Source of the DNA: Bacteroidaceae bacterium
Lineage (GTDB): Bacteria > Bacteroidota > Bacteroidia > Bacteroidales > Bacteroidaceae
DNA: 64,000 bases
Direction: 5' to 3'
NCBI GenBank assembly: GCA_024398785.1
Contig: JAKSIO010000007.1
Coordinates: 17,999-81,998 of the forward strand
Positions 27,762 to 35,649 of the stretch are shown one piece after another (position 1 is the stretch's first letter; each line of letters opens with the position of its first letter). Both the position numbers and the translations under genes were made by a program. Below the pieces are notes generated by a model. It was not told where the DNA came from. It made no database searches and saw only the letters and a list, made by a program, of their open reading frames with translations.

Positions 27762-29135
27762 TTATTTTCTTTTTGTAAGGTCTCCCATTGCTTCAACATT
27801 CTTTCTGACCTCGTCAGAAGATATGTGTGCGTTCTGCAGCGAACCGCTAAGATACTGCTGGTAAGAAGGCATGTCAATCATACCATGACCGCTCAGGTTG
27901 AACAGTATGACTTTCTTTTCTCCGGTCTTTTTGCACTCATTTGCCACGCGGATTGCAGTTGCTATGGCATGGGCGGATTCAGGTGCCGGAACAATTCCTT
28001 CCGAATTTGCAAATGTCATTGCGGCCTCGAAACTTTCCAGCTGGTTGATGTCAACACCTTTCATGTAACCGTCCTTTGCAAGCTGGCTTACAACAGAGCC
28101 GGCTCCGTGATAACGCAGACCGCCTGCATGAATGTTTGACGGACGGAAATCGTGACCCAGCGTGTACATTGGTATGAGCGGAGTATAACCGGCCTCGTCA
28201 CCGTAGTCATATGTGAAAATACCTTTTGTCAGTTTAGGACATGAAGTAGGTTCGGCAGCAAGGAAAACGGTATCCTTATGTGTGCCGTCAAATACATGAC
28301 GCATGAAAGGAAATGCCAGACCGCTGAAGTTTGAACCGCCACCAAAGCATGCTATTACATAATCCGGATATTCACCTGCCATTTCCATCTGTTTCTCCGC
28401 CTCAAGACCAATTACTGTCTGGTGCAGGGATACAAAGTTCAATGTTGAACCTAACGTATATTTGCAGTTTGGTGTCATGCGGGCAAGTTCCACAGCTTCT
28501 GAAATGGCTGTACCTAAGGAACCGTTGTGGTTGGGGAATTGTGTAAGAATATCCTTTCCTGCACGGGTAGACATAGACGGTGAAGGTGTTACCTGAGCAC
28601 CGAAAATCTGCATCATGTTCTTGCGGTAAGGCTTCTGCTCAAATGTTATCTTTACCTGATATACGGCAGATTCCATACCGAACAGTTTTGCTGCGTATGC
28701 CATTGCAGTTCCCCATTGGCCTGCACCTGTTTCAGTTGTGACGTTTGTTACACCTTCCTCTTTGCAGAAGTATGCCTGCGCAAGTGCGGAGTTCAGTTTG
28801 TGCGAACCTACAGGGCTGACACTTTCGTTTTTGAAATAAATGTGGGCAGGAGTACCGAGAGCCTCTTCCAGTCCGTATGCGCGTACAAGCGGAGTACTGC
28901 GGTAATATGTATAATACTCACGAACCTTTTCAGGAATGTCAATCCATGCATCTGTCTGGTTGTATTCCTGTTTTACCAGTTCCTTTGCAAAAAGAGGGTA
29001 AAGCTCTTCCTGTTTCAAAACTTCTCCTGTCTGCGGGTTGCGCATAGGAAGCGGTTTGTTGGGCATGTCTGCCTGAATGTTATACCATTGTGCAGGTATT
29101 TCCTGCTCTGTTAAAAAGTATCTTTTTTGTCTCAT
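27762..29135 (-). CDS. trpB: Tryptophan synthase beta chain, TrpB2 type
   Basis: PLP enzyme that condenses indole with serine to make tryptophan. 457 residues, longer than the classical TrpB (about 400) and typical of the stand-alone TrpB2 group. PLP lysine is Lys113 in GSHKLNSA, where the classical form has GAHKIN. Other marks are TTETGAGQWGTAMAYAAKLFG, CFGGGSNFSGLAFPFM, and HAGGLRYHGAGSVVSQL. The ATG at 29135 gives the normal N-terminus (MRQKRYFLTEQEIPAQWYN); the frame is open further upstream but that region is the attenuator leader. No trpA or other trp gene is near. The leader with four Trp codons directly supports a role in tryptophan metabolism. Confidence 0.93.
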   Translation of the reverse strand: MRQKRYFLTEQEIPAQWYNIQADMPNKPLPMRNPQTGEVLKQEELYPLFAKELVKQEYNQTDAWIDIPEKVREYYTYYRSTPLVRAYGLEEALGTPAHIYFKNESVSPVGSHKLNSALAQAYFCKEEGVTNVTTETGAGQWGTAMAYAAKLFGMESAVYQVKITFEQKPYRKNMMQIFGAQVTPSPSMSTRAGKDILTQFPNHNGSLGTAISEAVELARMTPNCKYTLGSTLNFVSLHQTVIGLEAEKQMEMAGEYPDYVIACFGGGSNFSGLAFPFMRHVFDGTHKDTVFLAAEPTSCPKLTKGIFTYDYGDEAGYTPLIPMYTLGHDFRPSNIHAGGLRYHGAGSVVSQLAKDGYMKGVDINQLESFEAAMTFANSEGIVPAPESAHAIATAIRVANECKKTGEKKVILFNLSGHGMIDMPSYQQYLSGSLQNAHISSDEVRKNVEAMGDLTKRK

Positions 29136-29172
29136 AATGAGTCTGTTTTTAAAGTAATATGTTGTATAAAAT

Positions 29173-29209
29173 AAAAAAATCCGCCCTAATGTCTTGTTGT
29201 GGAGCGGAT
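29173..29209 (-). terminator. Attenuator terminator hairpin upstream of trpB
   Basis: Read on the minus strand: ATCCGCTCC pairs with GGGCGGAT (8 base pairs including one G-U), loop of about 14 bases, followed by seven T. It lies 38 bases before the trpB ATG and inside the transcript, so it is a regulated terminator. Its 5' arm, CCGCTCC (29201-29207), is also a perfect complement of GGAGCGG at 29250-29256 in the leader-peptide gene, which would form the competing antiterminator. Confidence 0.85.
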
Positions 29210-29223
29210 ACAATATAGATTTG

Positions 29224-29304
29224 TCATTTTTGCAAATGAAACTGAAAAGCCGCTCCGCGCCATCGCCAAGTCTGCCAATCATTGTTCCAACAGAAAATAG
29301 ACAT
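29224..29304 (-). CDS. trpL: Trp-rich leader peptide of the trpB attenuator
   Basis: A 26-codon reading frame on the minus strand, ATG at 29304-29302 and TGA at 29226-29224, starting about 25 bases after the predicted transcription start. It contains Trp at positions 6, 10, 13 and 15 (CWNNDWQTWRW), an extreme density for a rare amino acid. Codons 17-19 hold the GGAGCGG segment that can pair with the 5' arm of the downstream terminator. This is the classic layout of ribosome-mediated attenuation: slow decoding of Trp codons would favour the antiterminator and let transcription into trpB. Function is inferred from layout; the frame differs from the trpB frame. As I recall, a Bacteroidota RNA motif called Bacteroid-trp is catalogued; this may be a member. 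Confidence 0.85.
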   Translation of the reverse strand: MSIFCWNNDWQTWRWRGAAFQFHLQK

Positions 29305-29335
29305 ATCTCTTAAGTATTGATTTCAAATTTCATTG

Positions 29336-29343
29336 CAAAGTTA
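29336..29343 (-). promoter_or_regulatory. trp leader/trpB promoter -7 element
   Basis: On the minus strand TAACTTTG, a perfect TAnnTTTG. It places the transcription start near 29329, about 25 bases before the leader-peptide ATG. It is divergent from, and 22 bases from, the equivalent element of the cysteine synthase gene, so their upstream regions overlap. Confidence 0.75.
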
Positions 29344-29365
29344 ATAAAAGCAATTCTAATTTCAC

Positions 29366-29373
29366 TAACTTTG
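29366..29373 (+). promoter_or_regulatory. Cysteine synthase gene promoter -7 element
   Basis: TAACTTTG, a perfect TAnnTTTG, 53 bases before the ATG at 29427. It diverges from the trp leader promoter. Confidence 0.72.
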
Positions 29374-29426
29374 CGCACGAAAAATGAAAAGAATATTGAA
29401 ACAATTTGAAACATTAGCGTAACTGC

Positions 29427-30359
29427 ATGATATACAACACAATATTAGACGCAATAGGGCATACACCTCTTATAAGACTGAATAAACTTCCCGACCAGGA
29501 TGGAGCGGAAGTTCTTGTTAAATTTGAAGGCTTGAATGCCGGCGGTTCAATAAAAACACGTACTGCATACAACATGTTGCTTGATGCTGAACAGAAAGGT
29601 CTGATAAAGCCCGACACTGTCATCGTTGAGCCTACATCAGGAAATCAGGGTATTGGTCTGGCTCTTGTTGGAGCTGTTCGTGGCTACCATACAGTGATTG
29701 TGATGCCGGATTCAGTAAGTGAGGAACGTCGCAAACTTGTCAAACACTATGGGGCAGAGGTTATACTGATACACGATGCCGGAAATATAGGCGAATGTAT
29801 GGATCAGTGCCTGAAAAAAGCGCAGGAAATAGCGCGTGACAACAAAAATGTGTTCATACCGCAACAGTTTGAAAATCCCGCAAACCCAACGGTGCATCGT
29901 CATCACACAGGATTGGAGATTATGGAACAGGCTGCAAAACCTATTCATGGTTTTTGTTCCGGCATCGGTACAGGAGGAACAATAACAGGTATAGGAGAGG
30001 TACTCAAGGCCCAGAATCCTGATATTGAAATATGGGCCGTAGAACCTGAAAATGCTGCAATTCTTGCTGGAGGAAACATAGGCACTCATTTGCAGATGGG
30101 TATTGGCGACGGCCTGATTCCAGCTATATTAAATAAGGAAATATACAGTTCAATATGCATAATAAGCGATGATGAGGCTTTGGACACCGCCCGTGCATTA
30201 GCACGTTATGAAGGTATTATGTGCGGTATTTCAAGCGGAACCAATGTGGCTGCAGCATTGAAACTGGCCAGAAAACTGGGACCCGGCAAAACCGTGGTGA
30301 CAGTTCTTCCGGATACAGCTGAAAGATATTTTTCAACACCTTTGTTTGAAGGTGAGTAA
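29427..30359 (+). CDS. cysK: Cysteine synthase-family PLP enzyme
   Basis: 310-residue fold-type II PLP enzyme, most likely O-acetylserine sulfhydrylase making cysteine from O-acetylserine and sulfide. The N-terminus IYNTILDAIGHTPLIRL is typical. The PLP lysine is Lys43 in GGSIKTR, where canonical CysK has GGSVKDR. The substrate loop is EPTSGNQGIG and not TSGNTG, and the phosphate cup is GIGTGGTITG. The C-terminal GISSGTNVAAAL is normal. The two changes in the active-site loops place it in a divergent subgroup, so the acceptor substrate is not certain. It begins a three-gene plus-strand run with a sugar kinase and an ABC ATPase. Confidence 0.85.
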   Translation: MIYNTILDAIGHTPLIRLNKLPDQDGAEVLVKFEGLNAGGSIKTRTAYNMLLDAEQKGLIKPDTVIVEPTSGNQGIGLALVGAVRGYHTVIVMPDSVSEERRKLVKHYGAEVILIHDAGNIGECMDQCLKKAQEIARDNKNVFIPQQFENPANPTVHRHHTGLEIMEQAAKPIHGFCSGIGTGGTITGIGEVLKAQNPDIEIWAVEPENAAILAGGNIGTHLQMGIGDGLIPAILNKEIYSSICIISDDEALDTARALARYEGIMCGISSGTNVAAALKLARKLGPGKTVVTVLPDTAERYFSTPLFEGE

Positions 30360-30388
30360 TTATGAACATAACACAGTCTTTTAATTAA

Positions 30389-31462
30389 ATGGAATTACGT
30401 CAGAATTGTAAGTATGCGTTGCTTGTACCCACAAGTATGGGCTTGAGAATCACCCCTGCCGCCGGACAGCCGGTTCAGTGCAGCAATCAGTTTTTTATGC
30501 AGGCAACAAGTGCTGAAACCAATGTTGCCAGTATTGCAGCATATCTTGGTCTTCCGGTCAAGGTGCTGACAACATTTGTTGAAGGCAGCCCGTTTGCCGC
30601 TTTCATCAAACAGGATCTGCGCTCACGCGGCATGGATTTTGAAGGAAAAGATGTTTCTCAGGGTGGCCCTTGGGGTTATCGTCACCAGATAAATGTTGCA
30701 GACAGCGGTTATGGATCACGCGGACCGCGCGTATGGAATGACCGTGCCGGAGAGGTAGGACGTACCTTGAATGTTAAAGATTTTGATTTGGACAGGATAT
30801 TCGGACAGGAGGGTGTTCAGATTGTACATCTTTCAGGTCTGATTGGCGCTCTGAGTCCTGAAACCAGCAAGTTCTGTCTTGAGATTGCCCGTGCCGCAAA
30901 GAAATATGGCACCCGCATCAGTTTTGATTTGAATTACCGTGCTTCTTTCTGGAAAGGCCGTGAACAGGAACTCCATGACATATTCTCTGAAATCTGCAGT
31001 ATTGCCGATATTCTGATTGGTAACGAAGAGGATTTCCAGCTTTGTCTCGGCATTGAAGGGCCTGAGGCCGGCGGAAAGGATATAGCTTCAAAAATTGACG
31101 GCTTCAAGGAAATGATAAAAAGAGTAAAGGCTCAGTATCCTGCCGCTCAGGTTTTTGCAACAACGTTGCGTCAGGTTGAAAATACCAACAGCCACAATTG
31201 GGGAGCAATCATGCTTGAAGGTGATAACTGGCATGTTGTAGAACCGCGTAATATTCATGTTCTTGACCGAATAGGTGGCGGCGACGGATACGTTGGCGGT
31301 ATGCTGTATGCCATACTTAAAGGATGGAATCCTGAAAAGTGGATTCAGTTCGGTTGGGCAAGCGGCGCTCTTGCCACTACATTTCTTACAGATTATGCGC
31401 AACCTGCAGACGAAGACCAGATATGGAGCGTATGGCAGGGCAACGCACGTGTTAAACGCTGA
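30389..31462 (+). CDS. PfkB-family sugar kinase, probably 2-dehydro-3-deoxygluconokinase
   Basis: 357-residue ribokinase/PfkB carbohydrate kinase. The C-terminal signature is RIGGGDGYVGGMLYAIL, with the Asp as catalytic base; upstream are SFDLNYRASFWKG and NEEDFQLCLGIE, both common in KDG kinases. The N-terminus has the substrate-binding pattern with SAETNVASIAAYLGLPVKVLT. It probably phosphorylates 2-keto-3-deoxygluconate in uronate breakdown, but other keto-sugars are possible. It lies 29 bases after the cysteine synthase gene and 3 bases before the ABC ATPase. No KDPG aldolase gene is adjacent, so pathway context is missing. Confidence 0.8.
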   Translation: MELRQNCKYALLVPTSMGLRITPAAGQPVQCSNQFFMQATSAETNVASIAAYLGLPVKVLTTFVEGSPFAAFIKQDLRSRGMDFEGKDVSQGGPWGYRHQINVADSGYGSRGPRVWNDRAGEVGRTLNVKDFDLDRIFGQEGVQIVHLSGLIGALSPETSKFCLEIARAAKKYGTRISFDLNYRASFWKGREQELHDIFSEICSIADILIGNEEDFQLCLGIEGPEAGGKDIASKIDGFKEMIKRVKAQYPAAQVFATTLRQVENTNSHNWGAIMLEGDNWHVVEPRNIHVLDRIGGGDGYVGGMLYAILKGWNPEKWIQFGWASGALATTFLTDYAQPADEDQIWSVWQGNARVKR

Positions 31463-31465
31463 TAT

Positions 31466-32197
31466 ATGCTTGAATTAAGGAATCTTTCCATAGGCTACAA
31501 GCAAAAAGGTAACCGTAACACAGTAATAGCACAGAGCTTGTCTGCTACTTTGCATAACGGCTCTGTTGCTGTTCTTGTGGGCTCTAACGGAATAGGGAAG
31601 AGCACTCTTTTGCGTACAGTAGCAGGATTCCTCAAACCGCTTTCCGGACAGGTTCTTCTTGATGGCAGAACAGATGTTCACCTTCTTTCTCCTTCCGAAC
31701 TGTCCAAAAGTATAAGCGTTGTACTTACGGAACGTACCGATGTTGAATATTTGAGTGTGTACGATGCCGTTTCTTTCGGGCGTATGCCGTACACAGGAAT
31801 GCTTGGAACTCTGAAAGATGATGACAGACAGATTGTTGAAGCCTCTCTTTCACTAACAGGTGTTTATGATTTGAAAAACAGGACTGTTGACACTTTGAGT
31901 GACGGACAGCGTTCTCGGGTTATGATAGCAAAAGCATTGGCGCAGCAGACTCCTGTAATATTGCTTGACGAACCTTCTGCTTTTCTTGATTATCCCGGCA
32001 AGGAGGAACTGATGCTCCTGTTGCGTAATCTGGCACATAACGAAAACAAAGCCATTCTTATTTCGTCCCACGATATTGATATGGTCAAACGTTACGCAGA
32101 CCTGTTCTGGGTAATGTCAAAAACAAAGGCCGGTATAACTCTTTCAGTTGATACCGACCCTTCTGATTTTAATCCTGATTTATTGAGAAACTCTTAA
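31466..32197 (+). CDS. ABC transporter ATP-binding protein, iron/cobalamin type
   Basis: 243-residue ATPase with Walker A GSNGIGKSTLL (near residue 38), a Q-loop region, signature LSDGQRSRVMIAKAL, Walker B VILLDEPSAFLD and switch His in ISSHDIDMVKRYADLFW. The sequence around the Walker A and the AVSFGRMPYTG stretch resembles the FecE/BtuD/HmuV class serving iron-chelate, heme or B12 importers. No permease or binding-protein gene is adjacent: upstream is a sugar kinase and downstream is a convergent methyltransferase gene 7 bases away. It must work with a permease encoded elsewhere, or be part of a scattered set. Confidence 0.85.
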   Translation: MLELRNLSIGYKQKGNRNTVIAQSLSATLHNGSVAVLVGSNGIGKSTLLRTVAGFLKPLSGQVLLDGRTDVHLLSPSELSKSISVVLTERTDVEYLSVYDAVSFGRMPYTGMLGTLKDDDRQIVEASLSLTGVYDLKNRTVDTLSDGQRSRVMIAKALAQQTPVILLDEPSAFLDYPGKEELMLLLRNLAHNENKAILISSHDIDMVKRYADLFWVMSKTKAGITLSVDTDPSDFNPDLLRNS

Positions 32198-32204
32198 GGA
32201 TTCT

Positions 32205-33125
32205 TCAATAGTTTCTTGTACTCATTCCTTTCAGACATTCTGCAATAGCCTTGATATGTGCTGGTGTGGTTCCGCAGCACCCTCCGGCAATATTTATCAG
32301 TCTGTCCTGTGCCATACGCTGTAAGGCGGCAGCTGTGTCTGCCGGTTTTTCGGTATAACCCTGAGCTGTTGGCAAACCTGCGTTAGGATATACGCTGACA
32401 GCGCATTTTACATATTCTGAAACCTCTTTGATTGGTTCATAAAGTTCTGTTGCGCCGAATGAACAGTTGATGCCCGCACTTACAATTCCATACTTACCGG
32501 CCATATCAAACAATTCAGTTATGGGGGTTCCTGTCATAAGACAGGTGCTTCCTGCCATAATTGAAGCCGATATCATAACCGGAAGTTCTTTGCCGCATTC
32601 ATTGAAAGCCTCTTTTATGGCGTCAAGTGCGGCCTGTGCGTTGGCGGCATCGGTTACAGTTTCTACAAGAAGCAAATCCACACCGCCTTCAATCAGAGCA
32701 AGAGCCTGTTCCTTATAAGCCTGTTGCATGGACTCGCGGGTTACTGTCTCTGCCGGATCCATCATCATTTCAATAATGGTCAGGGATTTGTCAGTAGGTC
32801 CCATGCTTCCGGCAACCCAAACTTTGCGCGGTGCATTGTCTGCAGCTTTGCGTGCGCATTTTGCGGCGGCAAGACACATTTCCTTAACTTTGTCCTGAGC
32901 GTTGTATCCGGCTTGTGAAATTGAATTTGCACTGAAAGAACATGTCTCTATGATGTCTGCGCCGGCATCGACATAAGCTTTATGAATTTCTTCTATTATT
33001 TCCGGATGGGTAAGGGGGAGCATGTCGTTGTTACCGTCATATTGCAGACCGTAACCCTGGATACATGTTCCCATACCGCCATCCAGTATAAGAATCCTCT
33101 TTTTGAGTTCTTCCTGAAAAATCAT
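32205..33125 (-). CDS. Homocysteine S-methyltransferase, single-domain MetH N-terminal type
   Basis: 306 residues equal to only the first domain of cobalamin-dependent methionine synthase. Visible are ILDGGMGTCIQGYGL, ADIIETCSFSANSISQAGY, and the zinc ligands in GINCSFGA and GGCCGTTP. VSVYPNAGLPTAQGYTEKP matches the MetH pattern better than the BHMT or MmuM pattern. The folate-binding, cobalamin-binding and reactivation domains of full MetH (about 1200 residues) are absent, and the stop is followed at once by a convergent gene, so the protein is complete as it stands. It lies 8 bases downstream of glyA, a one-carbon enzyme, which supports a role in methyl transfer. The methyl donor is unknown. 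Confidence 0.85.
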   Translation of the reverse strand: MIFQEELKKRILILDGGMGTCIQGYGLQYDGNNDMLPLTHPEIIEEIHKAYVDAGADIIETCSFSANSISQAGYNAQDKVKEMCLAAAKCARKAADNAPRKVWVAGSMGPTDKSLTIIEMMMDPAETVTRESMQQAYKEQALALIEGGVDLLLVETVTDAANAQAALDAIKEAFNECGKELPVMISASIMAGSTCLMTGTPITELFDMAGKYGIVSAGINCSFGATELYEPIKEVSEYVKCAVSVYPNAGLPTAQGYTEKPADTAAALQRMAQDRLINIAGGCCGTTPAHIKAIAECLKGMSTRNY

Positions 33126-33133
33126 TTATCCGA

Positions 33134-34414
33134 TCAATAAGCAAACATAGGATAATCCTGCATCATGTCATTGACACGCTTGCGTACGCTTGAAATTACT
33201 GCATCGTTCTCCGGATCGTTCAGAACCTCTTCAATGAGAGCTGCAATAGTAATCATAAGATCTTCCTTGGCACCACGTGTAGTAATTGCAGGAGTACCAA
33301 GACGCAGACCGCTGGTCTGGAATGCTGAACGTGAATCGAACGGAACCATATTCTTGTTGGCAGTGATATCGGCTGCAACCAGTGCCTTTTCTGCAACTTT
33401 ACCTGTGAGTTCAGGATATTTTGGACGCAGGTCAACCAGCATGCTGTGGTTGTCTGTACCGCCGGAAACAATGTAGAATCCGCGTTTTGTAAGTTCGTCT
33501 GCAAGAACAGCAGCGTTCTTCTTAACCTGCTGCTGATACTCTTTGAATTCAGGCTGGAGAGCTTCGCCGAATGCAACAGCCTTTGCAGCGATTACATGCT
33601 CAAGCGGACCTCCCTGCTGGCCTGGGAATACGGCAGAGTCAAGAAGCTGTGACATCATCTTGATCTCACCCTTAGGAGTAGTTTTGCCCCATGGGTTTTC
33701 AAAATCCTTGCCAAGAAGAATTACACCACCACGCGGACCACGCAGAGTCTTGTGTGTAGTTGATGTAACAATGTGTGCGTATTTGAGAGGGTTGTCAAGC
33801 AGACCTGCTGCAATAAGACCTGCAGGGTGTGCCATATCAACCATAAAGAGAGCACCTACCTCATCGGCAATCTTGCGCATGCGTGCATAATCCCATTCGC
33901 GTGAATAGGCGCTACCGCCACCGATAATCAATTTCGGTTTCTCTTTAAGTGCAAGTTCTTCCATTTTGTCATAGTCAACGCGACCTGTTTCCTGATTCAG
34001 ATCGTAACCTACAGCATGATAGAGCATACCGGATGTGTTGACTGCAGAACCGTGTGAAAGGTGACCGCCATGAGCCAGATTAAGACCCATGAATGTATCT
34101 CCCGGATTGAGTACTGTCAGAAGAACCGCTGCATTTGCCTGAGCTCCTGAGTGAGGCTGAACGTTAACCCATTCAGCTCCGAAAAGCTGTTTCAGACGGT
34201 CTTGAGCAAGGCGCTCTGATTCATCAACTACCTCGCAACCGCCGTAGTAGCGTTTGCCGGGATAACCCTCGGCATATTTGTTTGTCAGGCAAGAACCCAT
34301 TGCTTGCATTACCTGATCGCTTACAAAGTTCTCTGAAGCAATCAACTCGATTCCCTTTTTCTGGCGCTGATGTTCGCGCTCAATGATGTCAAAAATAACT
34401 TGGTCTCTTTTCAT
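33134..34414 (-). CDS. glyA: Serine hydroxymethyltransferase
   Basis: Interconverts serine and glycine while loading one-carbon units on tetrahydrofolate. 426 residues, usual length. Markers are [37 protein letters not shown], the [12 protein letters not shown] motif, [13 protein letters not shown] and the PLP lysine in [15 protein letters not shown]. It lies in a minus-strand run from pyrB to the homocysteine methyltransferase and is likely co-transcribed with the latter. The insertion and C-terminal [19 protein letters not shown] segment are typical of bacterial GlyA. Confidence 0.98.
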   Translation of the reverse strand: MKRDQVIFDIIEREHQRQKKGIELIASENFVSDQVMQAMGSCLTNKYAEGYPGKRYYGGCEVVDESERLAQDRLKQLFGAEWVNVQPHSGAQANAAVLLTVLNPGDTFMGLNLAHGGHLSHGSAVNTSGMLYHAVGYDLNQETGRVDYDKMEELALKEKPKLIIGGGSAYSREWDYARMRKIADEVGALFMVDMAHPAGLIAAGLLDNPLKYAHIVTSTTHKTLRGPRGGVILLGKDFENPWGKTTPKGEIKMMSQLLDSAVFPGQQGGPLEHVIAAKAVAFGEALQPEFKEYQQQVKKNAAVLADELTKRGFYIVSGGTDNHSMLVDLRPKYPELTGKVAEKALVAADITANKNMVPFDSRSAFQTSGLRLGTPAITTRGAKEDLMITIAALIEEVLNDPENDAVISSVRKRVNDMMQDYPMFAY

Positions 34415-34446
34415 ATTATTACGAAATATGTTTATTTATCTATATA

Positions 34447-35187
34447 CTAAAATAACATTCCCACTGAAACTGTCAGATACCCTACATTTCTTTTTAAGGA
34501 AACATTTGTCCCTTCCTGTTGCTCTGAAAATCTGATTGACCTGGAAATATTTGTCAAACCGAAATCATACATAAAATCAAAGAATAAGGATTGTATGCGG
34601 CATCCGATGCCAATGGTCATATTCATCATGAAATTTCTGAACTCTTCTGACAATGTATACGGATATCCGTCAAATTTGCTGTTGCTTATTGAGGGTATAA
34701 GAAATTTGAATTTCGGACCGGCAAAAATGGAAAAATGATAAATACTGCTGTTACTCAGGTTGTAACCTATGAACAATGGTATGTCAATACTGCGTAGTAT
34801 TGTAGTAGTGGTACCATAGTGCTGAGGCTGCTTTTCTCCAATAAGAACTTCTGGGGTACTGTATTCCTCAATAAAATTGTCCAGTTCCAGTTTGATTCCG
34901 GATCTGTTGCAGTTGTACATCAGTTCAGTCTGGAAATAAAGAATGTCAGTGTTGTACCGCACAATAAAACTGGCTAATCCCGAAAGCAATGAGGTATTCT
35001 CATATTCATATTTACGGAAATGATGCCCGTTGACATTTGCATTGACTCCCATCAGCATGCTTGATTCGCCGCCAAATCTGAAACCGTAGTTAAAATGATT
35101 GCCCGTACTCTTTGCGTCCTGACCACTGGCAAATAGCGGAAATGTAATCAGAATAAGCAAAGCGATAATATGGTTCGGTCTAATCAT
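34447..35187 (-). CDS. Outer-membrane beta-barrel protein, PorT-like
   Basis: 246 residues with a signal peptide (IIALLILITFPLFASGQ) and a series of amphipathic strands: FNYGFRFGGESSMLMGVN, LYFQTELMYNCNRSG, SIDIPLFIGYNL, FSIFAGPKFKFLIPS, and the final strand RNVGYLTVSVGMLF ending in Phe, as expected for an outer-membrane barrel. The pattern fits the family of small porin-like barrels common in Bacteroidota (PorT/OmpA-like barrel). No function can be given. Its ATG overlaps the pyrI stop by 4 bases, so it is translated from the pyrBI message, an odd partner for pyrimidine genes. Confidence 0.75.
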   Translation of the reverse strand: MIRPNHIIALLILITFPLFASGQDAKSTGNHFNYGFRFGGESSMLMGVNANVNGHHFRKYEYENTSLLSGLASFIVRYNTDILYFQTELMYNCNRSGIKLELDNFIEEYSTPEVLIGEKQPQHYGTTTTILRSIDIPLFIGYNLSNSSIYHFSIFAGPKFKFLIPSISNSKFDGYPYTLSEEFRNFMMNMTIGIGCRIQSLFFDFMYDFGLTNISRSIRFSEQQEGTNVSLKRNVGYLTVSVGMLF

Positions 35188-35639
35188 TTGAATTCAATTT
35201 CGTCTACAGTGATTTCCTTGTTGCAGTATGCGCAGCGCAGTTTACCGGCTTTCTTGTCAGTAGTGATAAAACGCGTTGACATAGGTTCGTGATTGGTTAT
35301 ACATTTTGGATTGCTGCATTTGACTGTGTCAACAACCTCTTCAGGCAGGCTGACAGTATTCTTGTCAATAATCTCATAATTGCGTATAAGGCTTATTGAT
35401 ATATTCGGAGCAACACATGCAAGTCTTGCAATCTCAAGGTCTGTAAAATAGTGGTCGGAAATCTTTATCAGTCCTTTTTTCTCACTTTTCTTACTTTTGA
35501 GATTACATCCGATAGTGATTGTGTTGTTCAACTTCTGTAGTCCCAATATATCAACAACGGTAAATACTCTGTCTGCCGGAATATGATCAATTACGGTTCC
35601 GTTTTCAATTGCGGCAACCTTCAGTTCTGTTTTTCCCAT
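35184..35639 (-). CDS. pyrI: Aspartate carbamoyltransferase regulatory chain
   Basis: 151-residue allosteric subunit that binds nucleotides and assembles with PyrB. The N-terminal KVAAIENGTVIDHIPADRVFTVVDIL and the C-terminal zinc site with four Cys (CSNPKC and CAYC) are diagnostic. It begins 10 bases after pyrB and its stop overlaps the next start. Its presence means the enzyme is of the class with separate regulatory chains, normally feedback-controlled by CTP. Confidence 0.97.
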   Translation of the reverse strand: MGKTELKVAAIENGTVIDHIPADRVFTVVDILGLQKLNNTITIGCNLKSKKSEKKGLIKISDHYFTDLEIARLACVAPNISISLIRNYEIIDKNTVSLPEEVVDTVKCSNPKCITNHEPMSTRFITTDKKAGKLRCAYCNKEITVDEIEFK

Positions 35640-35649
35640 AGCTCAAAAT

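Noticed and set aside
27762..29282. A longer TrpB start at 29282 (49 extra N-terminal residues)
   Set aside because: The added residues lie in the attenuator leader across the terminator hairpin; TrpB2 proteins start near the ATG at 29135, and the Trp codons are in another frame.
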